From: Hermatobates lingyangjiaoensis
Taxonomy: Eukaryota; Arthropoda; Insecta; Hemiptera; Hermatobatidae
Length of the DNA: 64,000 bases
Reading direction: 5' to 3'
Assembly (NCBI GenBank): GCA_026182355.1
Contig: JAPFBL010000254.1
Location: 5,205,001-5,269,000 of the forward strand
Positions 22,455 to 37,003 of this stretch are shown here, in pieces (positions within the stretch are counted from its first letter, which is position 1; each line of letters starts with the position of its first letter). The notes beneath the pieces are model-generated. The model was not told the origin of the DNA, ran no database searches, and saw nothing but the letters and a program-made list of their open reading frames with translations. The translations under genes and the position numbers were made by a program.

Positions 22455-25400
22455 AACATATTGAAAATGATCAGTTTTCAAATAAAACTTTTAAAACCAA
22501 TATTTCAGTTATATTTGAAACCTTGTAGATTATCAGAATAATTTCTTTTCAAAAATGCTTAGTCTTATCTGTGATCAATTTATTAAGAAAACCGAAATGT
22601 GGTTTTTGTTGAATACTTTTTTATAGTTGAAACTTTAAACTGGCCAAACCCAATTTACTGTAGTTTTGTTTCTAATGGTTGATATTTTAAGCAATTCTAT
22701 TCTTATTAGAAATATTGACAGAGGATGTACTGGCTAGTAAGAAATCAAAGAGAAAACATCTAAGAAATTATAATGCAAATTGTTTTGATTCTTACATTTA
22801 TTTTGTTCTTTATGAAAGGCAAGCACAGAATTTTAAAAGGCTGAAATATTTATACTTTTTTCTTTTATGCTTAGGTGTCAGCTTTGCTATTAGGGGTCGC
22901 TGCTAATTTTCTAATCTTTTTAATTCAGTCAAAATCAAGAATGGATGATAACTGTTACTGAACTTAGGAAAAGAAACGAAATAGAATTTGGTCGTTTGTA
23001 ATGAAAATACTCGTATATAAAATATGTTTACCTAATTTATGTAAAGAGTAGAAAGCTGACGGCTATAATATATAATATCCGAGGAAGGCGGTCTTCATTT
23101 GCCTCCTTCCCATAGGTTCGCTACTATTTTTAATTTATTTGTGGTCTATTTAAAATGATTGATATAGTACATGATATGCAGTTCATAATAATGATATAAA
23201 TATAATCTTATTTACATAAAAATTCAATGAAGCCATAAAGCACTCCTCTGTGAGTCGCTGTAAACTTCTTTTGAGTGAAAAAAAAATGAATAACTGCCAT
23301 ATTATTCCTGAAACAGAATCAATATACACATGTAAACAAGAACAAAACATGATATTTTACTATGCATTCAGTCATGTAACTAAAGTAGAGTGGTATGACG
23401 CTTAAGAATTACTTGTTTGCAACATAGTTTTTTATTATGCATTTGAAAACAATTGCTTTCAATTTGTTTAGTTTTATATTTAGAATTCAATTGATATGCA
23501 ACTGCACTCTGTTTTTAATTATTATTCATTTTATCATATCAGAATTAGTGGCTGTATAATTATTCAAGAAGCATTTCGTTCGACAACTTCTCTGATTGAT
23601 TGTGTTAAGCACTCAACACACGGAAATCCGAAGTACTTTTTATTTATAACTTCCAGAACAGTTTGCTCCTCATTGGAATGTTCTGGCTGCTATCTTATAG
23701 TAGAACCAGTAACGTTCAACTAAGTTGTTTAACAATTTTTCTGTGATAATGATTTTACCCTTTTCTTATTCTCATTTAGGAAACATGGACTACACATTTC
23801 AATAACTTTCCCATCTAAATATGTACATAAGTTAATTTTTGGCTCGTAGCATGAGAGGAGTGGTAGTTCAGGATTCTTCCACCACTGGTAGGTTTTTTAT
23901 ACCAATCTATTAAGATATTGCCATTTTCATCTCTTATAACGTTTTTTGCATCTAAAAATGACATATTTCCATCTTTCTCTACTTCCAAACTAAATTGTAG
24001 ACGACTATCACAGGAATTAAACATATTTAACACATACTGTTCTTCTCCTCTTTCAATAATTAAAAATAAATCATTTACATATAATTTAATAAATTTCACT
24101 TTCGTACCTAATTTATTATTACTGTCTTCAAATATCTCAATCATAACTATATTTGCGATGATTGGTGAAATTGGAGATCCGATATATAATCCATATTTTT
24201 GTTCATAAACAATACCATCAAAGGTGAAATACCTTGCCTCACATGTAAGTTCTAATATACAAAGAAAAGCCTTCTTTTACATTCCAACATGAGATCTAAT
24301 CTTATTCCATTGTTTATTTACTAAATTAAATGCTAGATCTAAAAGTATGTTAGTAAATAACGACTGAACATCTAGTGAAATCATAATTACCTTATTACTT
24401 GGTACTTAATTTAACAGTGATTGTTTGAGTTTCAATGATTTTTTACATTCAATTCATTTTTTTTTTGCAATGTAAGACAGATATTTTCCTATATATTTAG
24501 AGAGTTCATAAGTTGGACTCCCTATTAAGGACACTATAGGACAGAGAGAAATACATGACTTGTGTAATTTCACTAAACAATGGAAGTGTTTAGATTAACA
24601 TCTTGGTGCTTTCCATTGCAAGATGTTAACATTGAAGTTTGAAGTCGACCTAAAAGAAAGGCTTTATCAACACTCCTATTCAATAAGAACAATAAGAGTA
24701 ACACTACTGCCCTGGCTTGCCACGCCATAAACTGAGGTCACACGTTCGATTTTGAAGATTTGAGTATAAGAGATAAAGAAAAAGATGAACAAAGAAGGAA
24801 GACACTTGAAATGTTATATATTAAAAAGATTTGATTTCAATTAATCATAGAAGTGATATTACTAATTTAAGTAATATTTATTCTGGAATAATATGCTGAG
24901 TTTAAGTGAAAATTGATTTACTTAGTAATGTGTTGTGATTAATCTACTTGTAGGTCTTGACCATCAGGTCAAAATAAGGTTTCTTATAATAAAATTCTTA
25001 CTTCTACAGACCGCATACCACATACTACTGAGCACAGGTTGAGTTTAAACTCAGGTTATACCTAGGTTAGTTAATAATTGGTCATAGCATTTAAAATTTG
25101 TATATGCATTTCCAATTTGCACCCGTGCAAATTGAATTGATCCGGCTTAGTATTAATGGACCCTGGAGAGCTGGCATTGATCCCCGGGGCGTGTTTAGTA
25201 AAAATTTGTGTGCGTGTTTGTGTAAAAATTGCATTAACTACTAATTATTTATACTTTTTGCTACTAGTTTATGTTTTTCTCCATTCTCCAGTGATGACCG
25301 AAACATATTGACTATATAAGTAGTTATGTTAGTATGAGGTCAGCACAGCCTTGCCTTTTCGTAATTCAGGTTTTGGAGAACAAATTTACGAGTTAAATGC

Positions 25401-28400
25401 GTAAAGTTAAACTTTCCATCTTGGAAATAAAAATAAAAGCGACAAGTTATGAACAGTACAAACATGATTTCAGCCTCAAAACACTGAACTGTTTATCTAA
25501 AATTGTTGTCCTCAAGGATTTATGATAAGTTTATTATAGCAATGTTAGTGAAGATAACTAATATTTTACCCTGAGGGTTCGCGTTATTTAAATGAGAATT
25601 CAATAGCGTTTTCAAAAATAGTTTTAGCCTAAAACTCTGACTTTATCTTCAGATTGAATCGTGAAATATTAATACAGTTAATTAACTCTGGAGTCACGAA
25701 TTGATGTGATACTTCACTAAACTGCTATCATTTTGATGGTGTTCAATAAAATTGTTACAGTCTAGAACATTTGAATGACAGAATTTATTTTCAAATTAAC
25801 TGGAATTGTCATTTTATATTAATAATACAAAACTGATTTCCTTTCACTATCCTGGTATCATTCATGCTCTATTGCATGGCTTTATCTTGAATTATTTATT
25901 AATCTGATTATTAAAAACATATTTGTTTTTAGTGAGAATCTAATAAAAGAATCTAAGAAAAAAATATAAGAAAAGAATCTAACAAAATATTTGTTTTTGG
26001 GTCTCTCACTTTATTCTTAGGTTCATTTTATAAAGTGGAACACATACTTTTAGTTGTATAGTCTTCGGTAACTATAATGCATGGGTTGAGCTGATATTAG
26101 CTTTCGTAGCTTATCTTCTTGTGCATACTTCTTGATCAGAAATCAAGAAATACCAAAGTAAAAGAAAGAAATGTTCATTTATCAGTTGACTCACTTTATT
26201 CTTAGGTTCAAATAATTAGTTAAATCTATTCAAATTTATAAACAAAATCTTCTATCTCGATGTTTTTAATTAATAAAAATCTTAATCCACAGTGACCTAC
26301 TTTCAGCTTCTTATTAAGTAACCCATCGACCCAAATCTTGAGCAATCTATTTAATATGTTGGTTTATTTAAATTCGGCTACTATATTTTTCCTACTTCAG
26401 GTCTGTATGCAATTGGCATTGTTTTTATAAAAATTTGGTGAGTGCTTTGAAGGTATGCTTTCCGAGTTACTTTGATTCAATAATGAAAAGAAAGAGGTAA
26501 CATTACAATTGATTTAAATGCCTTTATTTAAAAGCCTTTAGCTTTCACTGCCAATCATAAAAAAGTAAGTAGTGACACTTATGTAAATATATTATTAATT
26601 AGATGATTAAATGGAATGCATCTGATGCGCTATCAGTTTGGCGAAACTCGATTTCAATATTTTCCATATGTTTCGATTATCATTTCAGAAACCTTATAAT
26701 TCCATAATAATTCAGCAGTAATGTTGATAATATTATATTTTTTGAATATGCTTTATTTCAAATTATTCTTCCATTATTATTTCATATATGAATATTTTCA
26801 AATATTATTATTTCCAATTTGAATTATTTCAAATTTATGTAATTTTCTTCCATAACTAATAATTTTCTATATCTTTTGATTATTATCCTGACTATTAAAA
26901 ACAAATTTATCTTAATAAACCATGTTTTTTTTATCTGTGAGATTTTAAAAAATAAAGGTAAAGAAATCCGATAGGTGACTACTGAAAAAACTATTGGCTG
27001 TTCTTTCTTCTACTTTTTACCCTTTGCAATCATGTAAAATTCATTGAAGTACTATCACGCTAAACTTACACAAATGAAATATAACTTTTCTCATTTATAG
27101 AACTACCAGAAGAGCCGGAAAAAATTGTAGCTGTCTTAATACAAAAAGGACCTGCTCCAAACTTCGATTTGATTAGGATCTATTGGGTTCTTTCCCACAC
27201 GAAGAACTATATGACATGTCAAATGTCTAATGACAGTTAAGAACTGTCTAATGTCACGGCCTGTAATCAGTTATTTTACATAATCGTTCATACTCTTACA
27301 GACTTTACCAATATCAAAAACAATTCAAACTACCTCAAAATGCATAATGGATAATTCATCCTCATCTCAAAATTAATTTATGACTTTACCTACCGTAACG
27401 TAAAACTAGGTTAAGGGATTATTATCATAGCGTGAACATTTTCTACTGCATGTATAGACCGTTTTCCATTCACCACATGTGTAGAGAACAGATAAGACAT
27501 TTACTTTCAATGTTTGTCAATATCAGTTCTGAGTGAAGTATTTAGCATAAATGACTTCCATATTTCTTATAATTGAGAAATAAAGTAATAAGAAGTGAAG
27601 TTTTGTTTGTGTGACTTGAAGAGACTGACACGAAGTAGGTGTGGTTGGTCTTGGGCCCCAGGAACTCCGGGCGGGTGTAGAGGGCGCTGGAGAGAGGACT
27701 GGCGGAGAGTGACCCCTTGAAGGTGAGCTCCCAGCAGCCGGGCAGGCAGTTGCAGAAGCCCAGCGTCTTGCCCCGGGCAGGCGCGCCTTGCTTCGGGTCT
27801 CCGTGGGTCAGCCGCGTCTCCATTTCCCCTATCACACATCATAAGATTGCCCTATTCAAACTGTATTTCGTACAAATAACAGTAGAAATGACAGAATTAT
27901 GTGCTTCATTTAAATACTGCACTTCTCAGGTGACTGTTTTACATGAACTTTACCAATTTGAAAATAAAAATCTCTTTTTGTTCGCAGTACTAAAAAAATC
28001 CTCTCATTCTTTCATCGTACATATATATTTACTATAAATTGAATTACTAATAGCATCTATTAATCTAATTTATATAGTTTCACCAATATTAATAAACTCT
28101 TCTATTATTCTTTAAAGTCTAAATTAAACTTGAATTTTTGAAACAAATTTGTTGTTATAAGTTGTTCAAAGTTTTGACAAGTTTAAATGCACGTTACCGC
28201 GGCAGTACGTCCAATACTCCAATGCTTGGTTTGTCCTAAAAGGCTTGAAAAGTAGTTATTAGAGTTGAAGTCAGCCAATTAAAGGTTCATTGACAACTTT
28301 TTAATTACTGCAATTGAAGTATCAACTTTTTTGTTGATGCACAAAAAGTGTATCATTAAGCAGGATTTATACAAAGCTGAGTAATTTTTACGTAAGTCCC

Positions 28401-31400
28401 GTTCAAACATTGAAGAGGAATGTCATAGAAATTAATTGCTGATTATTATCATGTCCTTCAATTATGAAAGCTTTTTAATAGCTGTTTTATTCATGAAATC
28501 TATTTTAATTGTGAATTATAATGATTTTGCTGCTCTACCGTTTCATATATATTAATGAATTGCAATCATTACTTCATTTCATGTTGACTTTAACTATATT
28601 ATGCAATATTCCAATTAAATAAACTAATTTCCTTAATATTTATAACTTTACCACTGAAATTTCATCATCATTCTTTTCATTCCCAAATAGTTCTTTCTAA
28701 TATCGTATGTTTGCTTATTTTTAAAATGTAAATTACATACTATCTTCGATTTGTAAAGAAATTAGGTCGGTCCCGAGCAATCTGCAATTCCTCTTCCCTC
28801 TTCTACCCCTTCCTTGTACTTTCCACTTATACCCCAGCTGGTTCAGTGCGCAGTTCTTTTCATCCTGACACTTCCTATTACAGCTAGAAATAAGTACTAC
28901 GACAGCCAGCTCGGAGTCACTGTAGCTATACCTACCTTCTTAGTTGTCCTTAGTCCCCATTTGGTACAACAGGCCCATATTTCTTTCGATGAATACACAA
29001 TAATGCAGCTGTTGATTCTCTTCTCATGGGGTTTGTAAAAAACCCTGTGGTTTTCAGTCTTGAACTATTAATGACTGAACTATAAATTTTACCGATCCGA
29101 TCTTTTTTTATTGTATGTAGTTTTCGTTTTTCTTATTTGATTCATTTTTTTATGGATCTTTTGTTTTCGTTTTTGTTCGTAGTCTATAATCTTTGTTTTT
29201 TTTTCTAAATTAATGATGTAGAATGTAGACTGATGGGCTAAAGCCCAAGTTTTTTTTATTTTTTTTTATTTGACATCATGCTTAAGTAAAGCTTTATTTC
29301 CAAAAGAACTTTCGTAATGTCTTCGACGCATTAAAGACCTAATGTTTTTTACTTTTTGGTATGAAGTTCTCAAAATGTAACACTGTTGCAAAAAATTTTT
29401 AAGGAAATTAATTTTTTATAACTAATAAAAGAAATTACCGTTTTAATTAAAAGTATTTTTTTTATTGAAAGGTGCTTAGCCCTTTCGCGATAGCAGATAT
29501 TGTGCATTCATATTTGAAATCCTTTAGCATTTAAATTCTAAAATGTTTCATTTGGAACTAATGGTTCAATTTGTCTCAGTGTCTCTTAGATTTCTTTATA
29601 AAAACGAATAAACTTTTAATTTCCCAGGTAGTGTTTCTAATAGAAACCAGTCAGAGGAAGATTTCGTGAGACATGAATTTCAATGAAATCAGAACTAAGC
29701 AAGATAGTTCAAATTGCATTTCTAGTGTTTTTTTTTAAATTAATTATTATGAAAATAGTTATCAGGAGACTTGTAGGTTTAATTCCTCTAATAACCCTAG
29801 AGATGAGGAAGCTATCTCAAACACATCAAAGCGGGCCAGAGGTGACATGCGTTTCATTCAAATTTGACTGCTCTGGTTGATTCAATTGCATTTGAAGTTC
29901 ATTAGAAAGTATGGAAGTAGTAAACCCTTCGTCGGCAAAGGGTTAAACTGATATATTTTGTTACTAATAACTTAACTCCCTAGTTTCAAATTACGGGATG
30001 ATGTGGATGGAACTCAGAACGCAAGAGAAAAGTTGAGATAATTTCAGGAGGAAACACATCTAGTGTGTATAGGCCAGGGTGAGAAAGTTCCTTGATAGTC
30101 CGAACCATTTAACAAAGTTTGAAATGTTTCGCGATCCACAATGAAATACGTATTTCAAAGTTATCCAAAAATGTAGACGCAAACATACAGAACAATAATA
30201 ATTCTTTAAAATGTAATAGCACATAAATGAAGGGGGAACTCAGGTACATTTATTAAGAGCCGCAAATAATCCTTCAAAGAGCCGCATGTGGCTCACGAGC
30301 CGCAGGTTGGCCACCTCTGTTATAGGCTATGGATATGTTAATTACTGGGTTAGAAAAAGTTATAAAGTCGTTTTGATTTTAAAATAACATAAAGAAATAG
30401 ATTATAATAGTTGATGGCAATATCTTACTTTGTGCATGAGCTGCGCATGGAACATCCGACCCTCCGCATATCCTGGTATTGTTGTCTTCTGCAACATTCA
30501 CCGCAATATCCTGTTATCGACCAAACGGCATACTTTGGACAGTATTAATATTTTATCGCTAAACAAATGAAAAAGTAATATTTATTCAATGTAATATCAA
30601 TGTAATTATATATTTATCCGAAATAAGGTTCAAGGATTAATTAGTTTTAAAAAAATAACAATTTATCAATAATATTTTAGAAGATTGTTAGAATTACTAT
30701 CTAGACAACAGCGTTACAAGATGCTGTTTCTTAGACAGAGCTGCTGAACCCAAATGATTAAGGAATACCTAAACTTTGGGTATGGTATCACCGACAGCCT
30801 CTACAAGGCTAGCCCTGAATTCAGGTCACGCAGAAAGCTCGGTATGCATCGTCTGAGTTCAGTGTACATCGCTGATACAGTGGGCCCAAAGAACCTACTT
30901 AATCTGTTTCACTCTGTGGATTGATAAGTTAGTTACATCTAGTCCTCTGCACAGTCTATTGGCTAAAAGGATCTTTGAGGTAATGCTCCGCCGTCCAACG
31001 CAGACGTTGCAGATGAGTACTTTAGGAATCTGCTCCATCTAAGTATTGGAGCAGATCAACTATCCTCAACTCTTTATATCAGTCTTTTTGCAAACATGAA
31101 CATATCTAACTGTACAACCGAATATAACACTATTATCAATACATGCATATTATTATTACCAAAGAGGTTAGTAAACATTATATATTGCCAATGTCAAAAA
31201 CTTTCAAGGTTAGTACATAGAGTAACAAAACACCTCCCTAATAACACTGAGCACTTAATTCTTAAGGACAAGGTGGCCTGCAGATTCCAACAACCACACG
31301 ACTCTATCATCTTACTTCCACCCTAGTCAAGGACCGTTACAAGCAATAAACGAAATAGTTACTTCATTTGAAAATGACTCCTTGTGACTAACATTTACTT

Positions 31401-34400
31401 ACTTGACATGTAGTAAAGTACACATTTGCAGTAATGTAGTGTGAAATTTGATTCGCATTCCAAATTGCAGTTTCTTTGAGTGTAAGTGCGGTAGTATTTT
31501 AACTTTCTTTCTCCTTCAAAGAAGCACTCCCTCTTTGCAATGTCTATTTTAATTAAGTCTTGATTGGATTCCATTATTTTTGGCCCTATTACTATCCTCG
31601 TTTCTCGACCTGAAAGAACACTTTTATAGTACAATGTATGTCGATAAAATGGTGGGACTTTAGTACTATGATTGTAACTCTTATTGAAGGATTTGAGATC
31701 CTCTTAGCTGCATGACCCAGTGAGTGACAAAAAAGATAAACAGTCCATTAAAAACTGAATTACCGAAAATACTTTTTGATTGATTCCTGGTTTACGAAAA
31801 TATTCGCCTGGCCAAATATCATCATGTCCTCGCGTCTGTGTCGCTTCTGTGTTGAACGGTCAGTCGTTGACAGTCACTTCATGTATCATACAGAAGGGAT
31901 AAGTTTTTAGCTGAAAACATTTTCAATTAGGCTTACGATTCATTGTTTAATTGTGGTATGTTTGAATTTATCTGCCCAGAGTAGAGTGTATAGTAATGAT
32001 TTCTAGTTTCTCACATCGTTTCATGTTTGCAGTTTTGCGTGTGTATATGTCTGTGTGTGTTATGTGTGTGCTTGTCCGCTATTCTTGTGCACATATTGAT
32101 GCTACTCTTAGAATGTAATGAAATAATAAAATTTTTAAAATTACTATCGAAATGATTTCATATTTTTTTCCACGAATAAAATTTTGATGAAATTTTCGAA
32201 GTTCCGTACTCCTATTTAATAATAACTTCGCCAATAATAAAAGTTTGTCGAGTATCAATAATAAATTATTTTTTGGTGGTGACCATTGGAAGTTAAGGTT
32301 AGGGGCTCTACTATGAAAACCATTTTTAGTTTATACTTTCTTAAAGGTATTAATGTAATATCCAAAAAGCTTACCAGTCGGAATTGAATTGCCAAACGAA
32401 GCTACTTTTGGTGTTTCGATCGGGTTATGCAGTAACACCTGAAAATAACAATTTCTTGGTTCAACTTCATTTCTGTTTGGTTTAGGTATCACTTATTGTA
32501 TACGCTTTTGAGATATTATTAAATAAATACATGAAAATTACTGAAGCACTTATTTTTAATGGATATTAGGAGTAGTTTTTTGTTTAATTTTTGTTGTTGT
32601 TTATTTAATATAGTATTAATCCTGTGTTAACGAATAATTCAATTAAATTGTTTTCAATGAGTTGGTTGAAAGTCAAGGACAGAAGAAAACTTATAGATGT
32701 CGTGTATTTATTTATTAATTTGGTGCTTTTATTTTCTGTTAAATTAGTAAAGGATAAATTTAGTACAAATGGATGGAGGATAAGATAAATACATTTTATG
32801 CTAAGGCAATAGCATGATAAGGGACTAACTATCCAAGAACTGGTAGGGTGGTGGCCTACTGTCTCTCAAAAGTAATATGAACGGCGAAAAGTAATATTAT
32901 TGCATATGAAGTGTCAAGGACTGAAGTGCTTGAGATTGCGGATTGGCACTGCCAAGGCTGAAGGGAAATTGAATTGTAGGCTGCCAGCTGTCAAGACCAA
33001 CAGTCCCACTATGAAATCTGAAGTTAGTTAGATTTTTAGTGGATTATGGTTACTCATAGTCTTTCAGATTTACAATTTATCCTAGAATACATGGTTTCAG
33101 TTAGCATAAAGTAGTATGAGAATACCTTAAAGCCAACGCTGTTTTCAGAAGAGCAGTAGTACTGATGTATCTCGGCGTCAACGACCAAAGTGAGACCCAG
33201 ATGACTGCCGGCCCCGAAAGGCCTCCAAGGCAGTGAGTTCAAGGGCAGAGACGACTTGGGGTATCCTTTCTCAGGGGTCCAGTCCACCGAAGGATAGTCG
33301 AAAGTTACGTTTAAGTCGGATAGATCTCTTCTACAATTTTATTCATTTCAAATGTTATAAATACTTTTGCAGTGGTGGAAACGTTTACAGGTGGGATAGG
33401 GGAAAATAGAGAAAATGTTTGATAACATAAAATGTTGTAAGCAGTGTTTATTCGGCGTAGTGTATAGTAGCGTACATGAGAGGCTAATAAGAACGGAAGT
33501 AGAGCTGTAGTGTGAAGCAATTTATCCACCACGCAAGGTTAACAGATTGAATATGTATTCATAATTTAAATATTTGAATATGTTTCTATATTGATTGATT
33601 AAATTAAAAAAATAAATTAAATTGATTAGACTAAAATTGATTCAACACTCTCTTACATTACAACTCTGTAGTTTTAGTATGGCCAATTTGTAAAAGGTGA
33701 ATACTTTGAGCTTTGCAATTGTCAACAATACTCCTCAGAGTGCTACACTGATTTGGGTATGAAACAACACTTGTTCATGGTGAATACTACTGCAGAACAT
33801 AGCTATTGAGGGAACTATTGTAGCCTTAGTACTATAAAGTATTAAGTAAGTCCTAGAACAGGATTAGAGTTGCAGTCAATTGTTCAAAATTTCAGGGTTG
33901 TAGTTAGAAGTTGTTTGTGTCAACCCAACAGTCCTACTGGGTGCCAATGTTGACAGATCATTAGCCACCTTCATTGCTCTGTTACTGTTACTAAGTTGGT
34001 ATGTCTCTCCTAGTTTGAATATTTCATCTCATTTCCAGGTTTAATCAGTGACTGTTGATTCGTAAGTTTTCAGTCAACAGTTTCATGTCTTACTAAAGTG
34101 TAACCACAGTTCCAAATTGAAGGAAAACTCAAAGCGTATAGTTCTCTAACATTTGTATCTTATAAAATGTGTTCTAGTTTTTTAAATTTAAGTGGTTTTA
34201 CTTATGTTTTACTAGTTCCTAGTAACTGAAGATCTGTTAAGAACTGGAGTCCCCTGTAGGTATTTAAATACCTTAGTTTTAGTTGCCTGTAGTTAAATAA
34301 TTTGATACATTATTTACCATTATTTCTACACCCGAAGGAAGCTAAACGTTTATTCCTTCCTAGCCATTATTTTCGTTAAAGATGTTGAGTATAATAATAT

Positions 34401-34799
34401 ATTTGGGCAGTTTGAGTTGAGATTTGTTTTAACTTTGGATGATAAAATATCTCCGTTAGATAGACGTTTAGTAGGAGGGAGTATATACAAGTGCGAGTAA
34501 TAGGTACTTACGGATTGCTGAAGATGAGGTTTCTGGGAAGACGGTTGAAGGTGCAGCACATGCCCTCATCAGTGAGAGTGGGGTTGAAGGCGCGGGTGCA
34601 GTTAATAATCATGCTCTTCCACAGACAGGCCACCAGCATCTCAAAGCAGGACTGCGTGTTCTGTCGCAACACAGTGTGTGCATGTTCTGACAGGTAGGCT
34701 CTTAATGGTAGCCGTACAGGTCAAGACACAGACAACATATCAACTCTGATGTATACTACTGTCATGTCTTGTAATAATCTCTCTCATATTAAACACAAA

Positions 34800-34858
<59 letters not shown>

Positions 34859-36963
34859 CAATATAGGCAAAGAAACATAGAGAAATCAAAAGAACACACT
34901 TACAGTCTCTAATTTTCGGTTTGAACCGTCTTCAGGAGAGATAAGAGAGGGAAACCAAGCCCACTGGTTCAGAGACGGTTGGTTTCCCTCTCTTATCTCT
35001 CCTGAAGACGGTTCAAACCGAAAATTAGAGACTGTAAGTGTTATTTTGATTTCTCTATGTTTCTTTGTCTATATTGAACTATTTTTGTCCGTTTTGGATC
35101 GTATTTCCAACGAAAAAGTGTATATATATATATGTCAATGATCAAACCACAATAAGAAATGGGAAAACAAGACTAAGATCTTTCAACCGTAACAAGCGGT
35201 CTTCGTCAGAGTCAAAAACCCAACTGCTTGTTATGGTTGAAAGATCTTAGTCTTGTTTTCCCATTTCTTATTGTGGTTTGATCATTGATTGTTGTTTCAC
35301 GTGTTTATGTGAAATCTTTTTATATATATATATTTGTGTACAATGGCAGCAGGTCTTCCCTTAAGCATATGTTATTAAAATAAGCAGCAGCTTCTGCATT
35401 GACCAATTTCTTGTTGACACTCTCTAGTTTTGTTATCACTTTGTGGTGAGACTCTGGTAACTTCCAAAGAAGGTTAGCGAAAGACATTAACACGCACAAT
35501 AAACTTGAAGTGAACCACGAAAACACTTGAATAAACCACTTTTTGAATATCCCCCTCCCCTCACTCCTACCTTAGCTTTACTTCCTAAAGCACAGGTGTA
35601 TTTACAAATACACACAGTGTTTGTGTAGACAATTATTTTATTTTAACTTCAGTGCATTAGCCTTAATTAATTTTAGTTTGTACCTGATGATGGCAAATGA
35701 CAGTCGAAAGCTTGTATGTATTCTTCTTTAGTTATAGTTATTTGAGTGATTAAAACGGGTTTTTCAAAAAGTGGTTTATTCAAGCGTTTTCGTGGTTCAC
35801 CTCAAGTTTATTGTGCGTGTTAATGTCACGCACAAATGTAACTTCCTTTGGTAAAAGGAAGTTACCAGAGTCTCACCGCAAAGTGATAACAAAACTAGAG
35901 AGTGTCAACAAGAAATTGGTCAATGCAGAAGCTCCTACTTATATATAATAATATATATATATATTAGATTTTTAAAAAAATTAAAGAAACTCTCATAGTA
36001 GATAAGACAACACTTATAGTTTTAAATTTGGATGTATTTTCTCGTACTTGATATGAACCTTTAGTTTATTGTGACATTTTTATTTAAGTTTGGAATTGTA
36101 TTTTCATCGTTTAGTGGATATAAATATATATTTTGTATAAATTTTGGGAAGAATCTTTCTAGAAAGTATGTCTTTCTAGGTAAAAATCATGTTACCAAAC
36201 CCATACGTAGTAACTTTCTTGGACTAATATCTAATTGTCTGAATGTTTTCTTCAATAGAACTGATTTATACAGAGTATTTTAACCATTTGCAGGTATTTC
36301 TTGCTCACAGTTTGTTAAAAGAGTGAGGGACGACTTGTTACCTGCCTTCCCCGTCGACGAGATGTCTGCTGGCCTGCATGTCGGTACTGCATTGCAGTGT
36401 AGTCGACACAGGCTCTAATGGAAACTTTTTCAAGGCCGGATCAAGTTTTACAAATTAGTTGGGCTGTCGAGTTGTTCTAATTTATTTTATGATTAATAGA
36501 CTATATATGTATAACCTACATTGACAAAAAGAACACACAGAAATGAAACAGAAACCCACCACCACTCTTCGATGGCCTCGTCATCAGGAATATAGAAACG
36601 AGTCGCTTCGCAGGCAGTGCGGAGCCGTGCAGAGTCGTGGTCTGCCTGCGGAGCGACTCGTTTCTATCTTCCTGATGACGAGGCCATTGAAGAGTGGTGG
36701 TGGGTTTCTGTTTCATTTCTGTGTGTTCTTTTTGTCAATGTAGTTTATTTAGTTCGTGAAATCGTTTCATTTAATGGGTTATAAATATATATATATATGG
36801 ATTAATTTACCATAATGAAAATAATTTGGAAACAATGCTCTAAGGCCTTTCGTCAATACACGGTCAGAGAGCAAGTGAACTAAAAAATAATAAATACTTC
36901 TTAACCTGGTTGATTGAAATCTCTAGAATTGTTGGTAACCCTGAATTTGTTTAATGATGAAGA

Positions 36964-37003
<40 letters not shown>

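Larger units (their letters stand above)
28745..31330. other. intron sequence with unassigned repeat-like blocks
   Basis: Apart from ppk exon 8 (30429-30488) and the hAT end, two GC-richer blocks (about 28750-29040 and 30720-31080) look like old repeats. No coding motif was recognised in them. Confidence 0.35.
34856..35084. repeat. near-perfect palindrome, about 105-base arms
   Basis: The left arm from TTCAATATAGGCAAAGAAAC and the right arm ending TTTGTCTATATTGAACT are almost exact reverse complements with a very short centre (CCCACTGGTTCAGAGACGG). It abuts a 50-base (TA)n tract. Each arm carries a hammerhead-like motif. Confidence 0.93.

Noticed and set aside
22278..22481. Open frame rich in Tyr and Ile
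   Set aside because: Translation of a (TA)n microsatellite.
23815..24144. A host gene of 109 residues
   Set aside because: It is the FLD/WYKKP part of a Penelope-like reverse transcriptase with broken neighbours.
27567..27842. Arg/Pro-rich open frame on the minus strand
   Set aside because: Out-of-frame shadow of the GC-rich ppk exon 9, whose true frame has the FCNCLPGC motif and matching phases.
28814..29038. 74-residue open frame in ppk gene 1 intron
   Set aside because: No motif or splice support; it lies in an old repeat-like block.
36516..36743. Open frames on both strands with nearly the same protein (MKQKPTTTL...)
   Set aside because: The region is a near-perfect palindrome, so both strands read alike; there is no protein family behind it.
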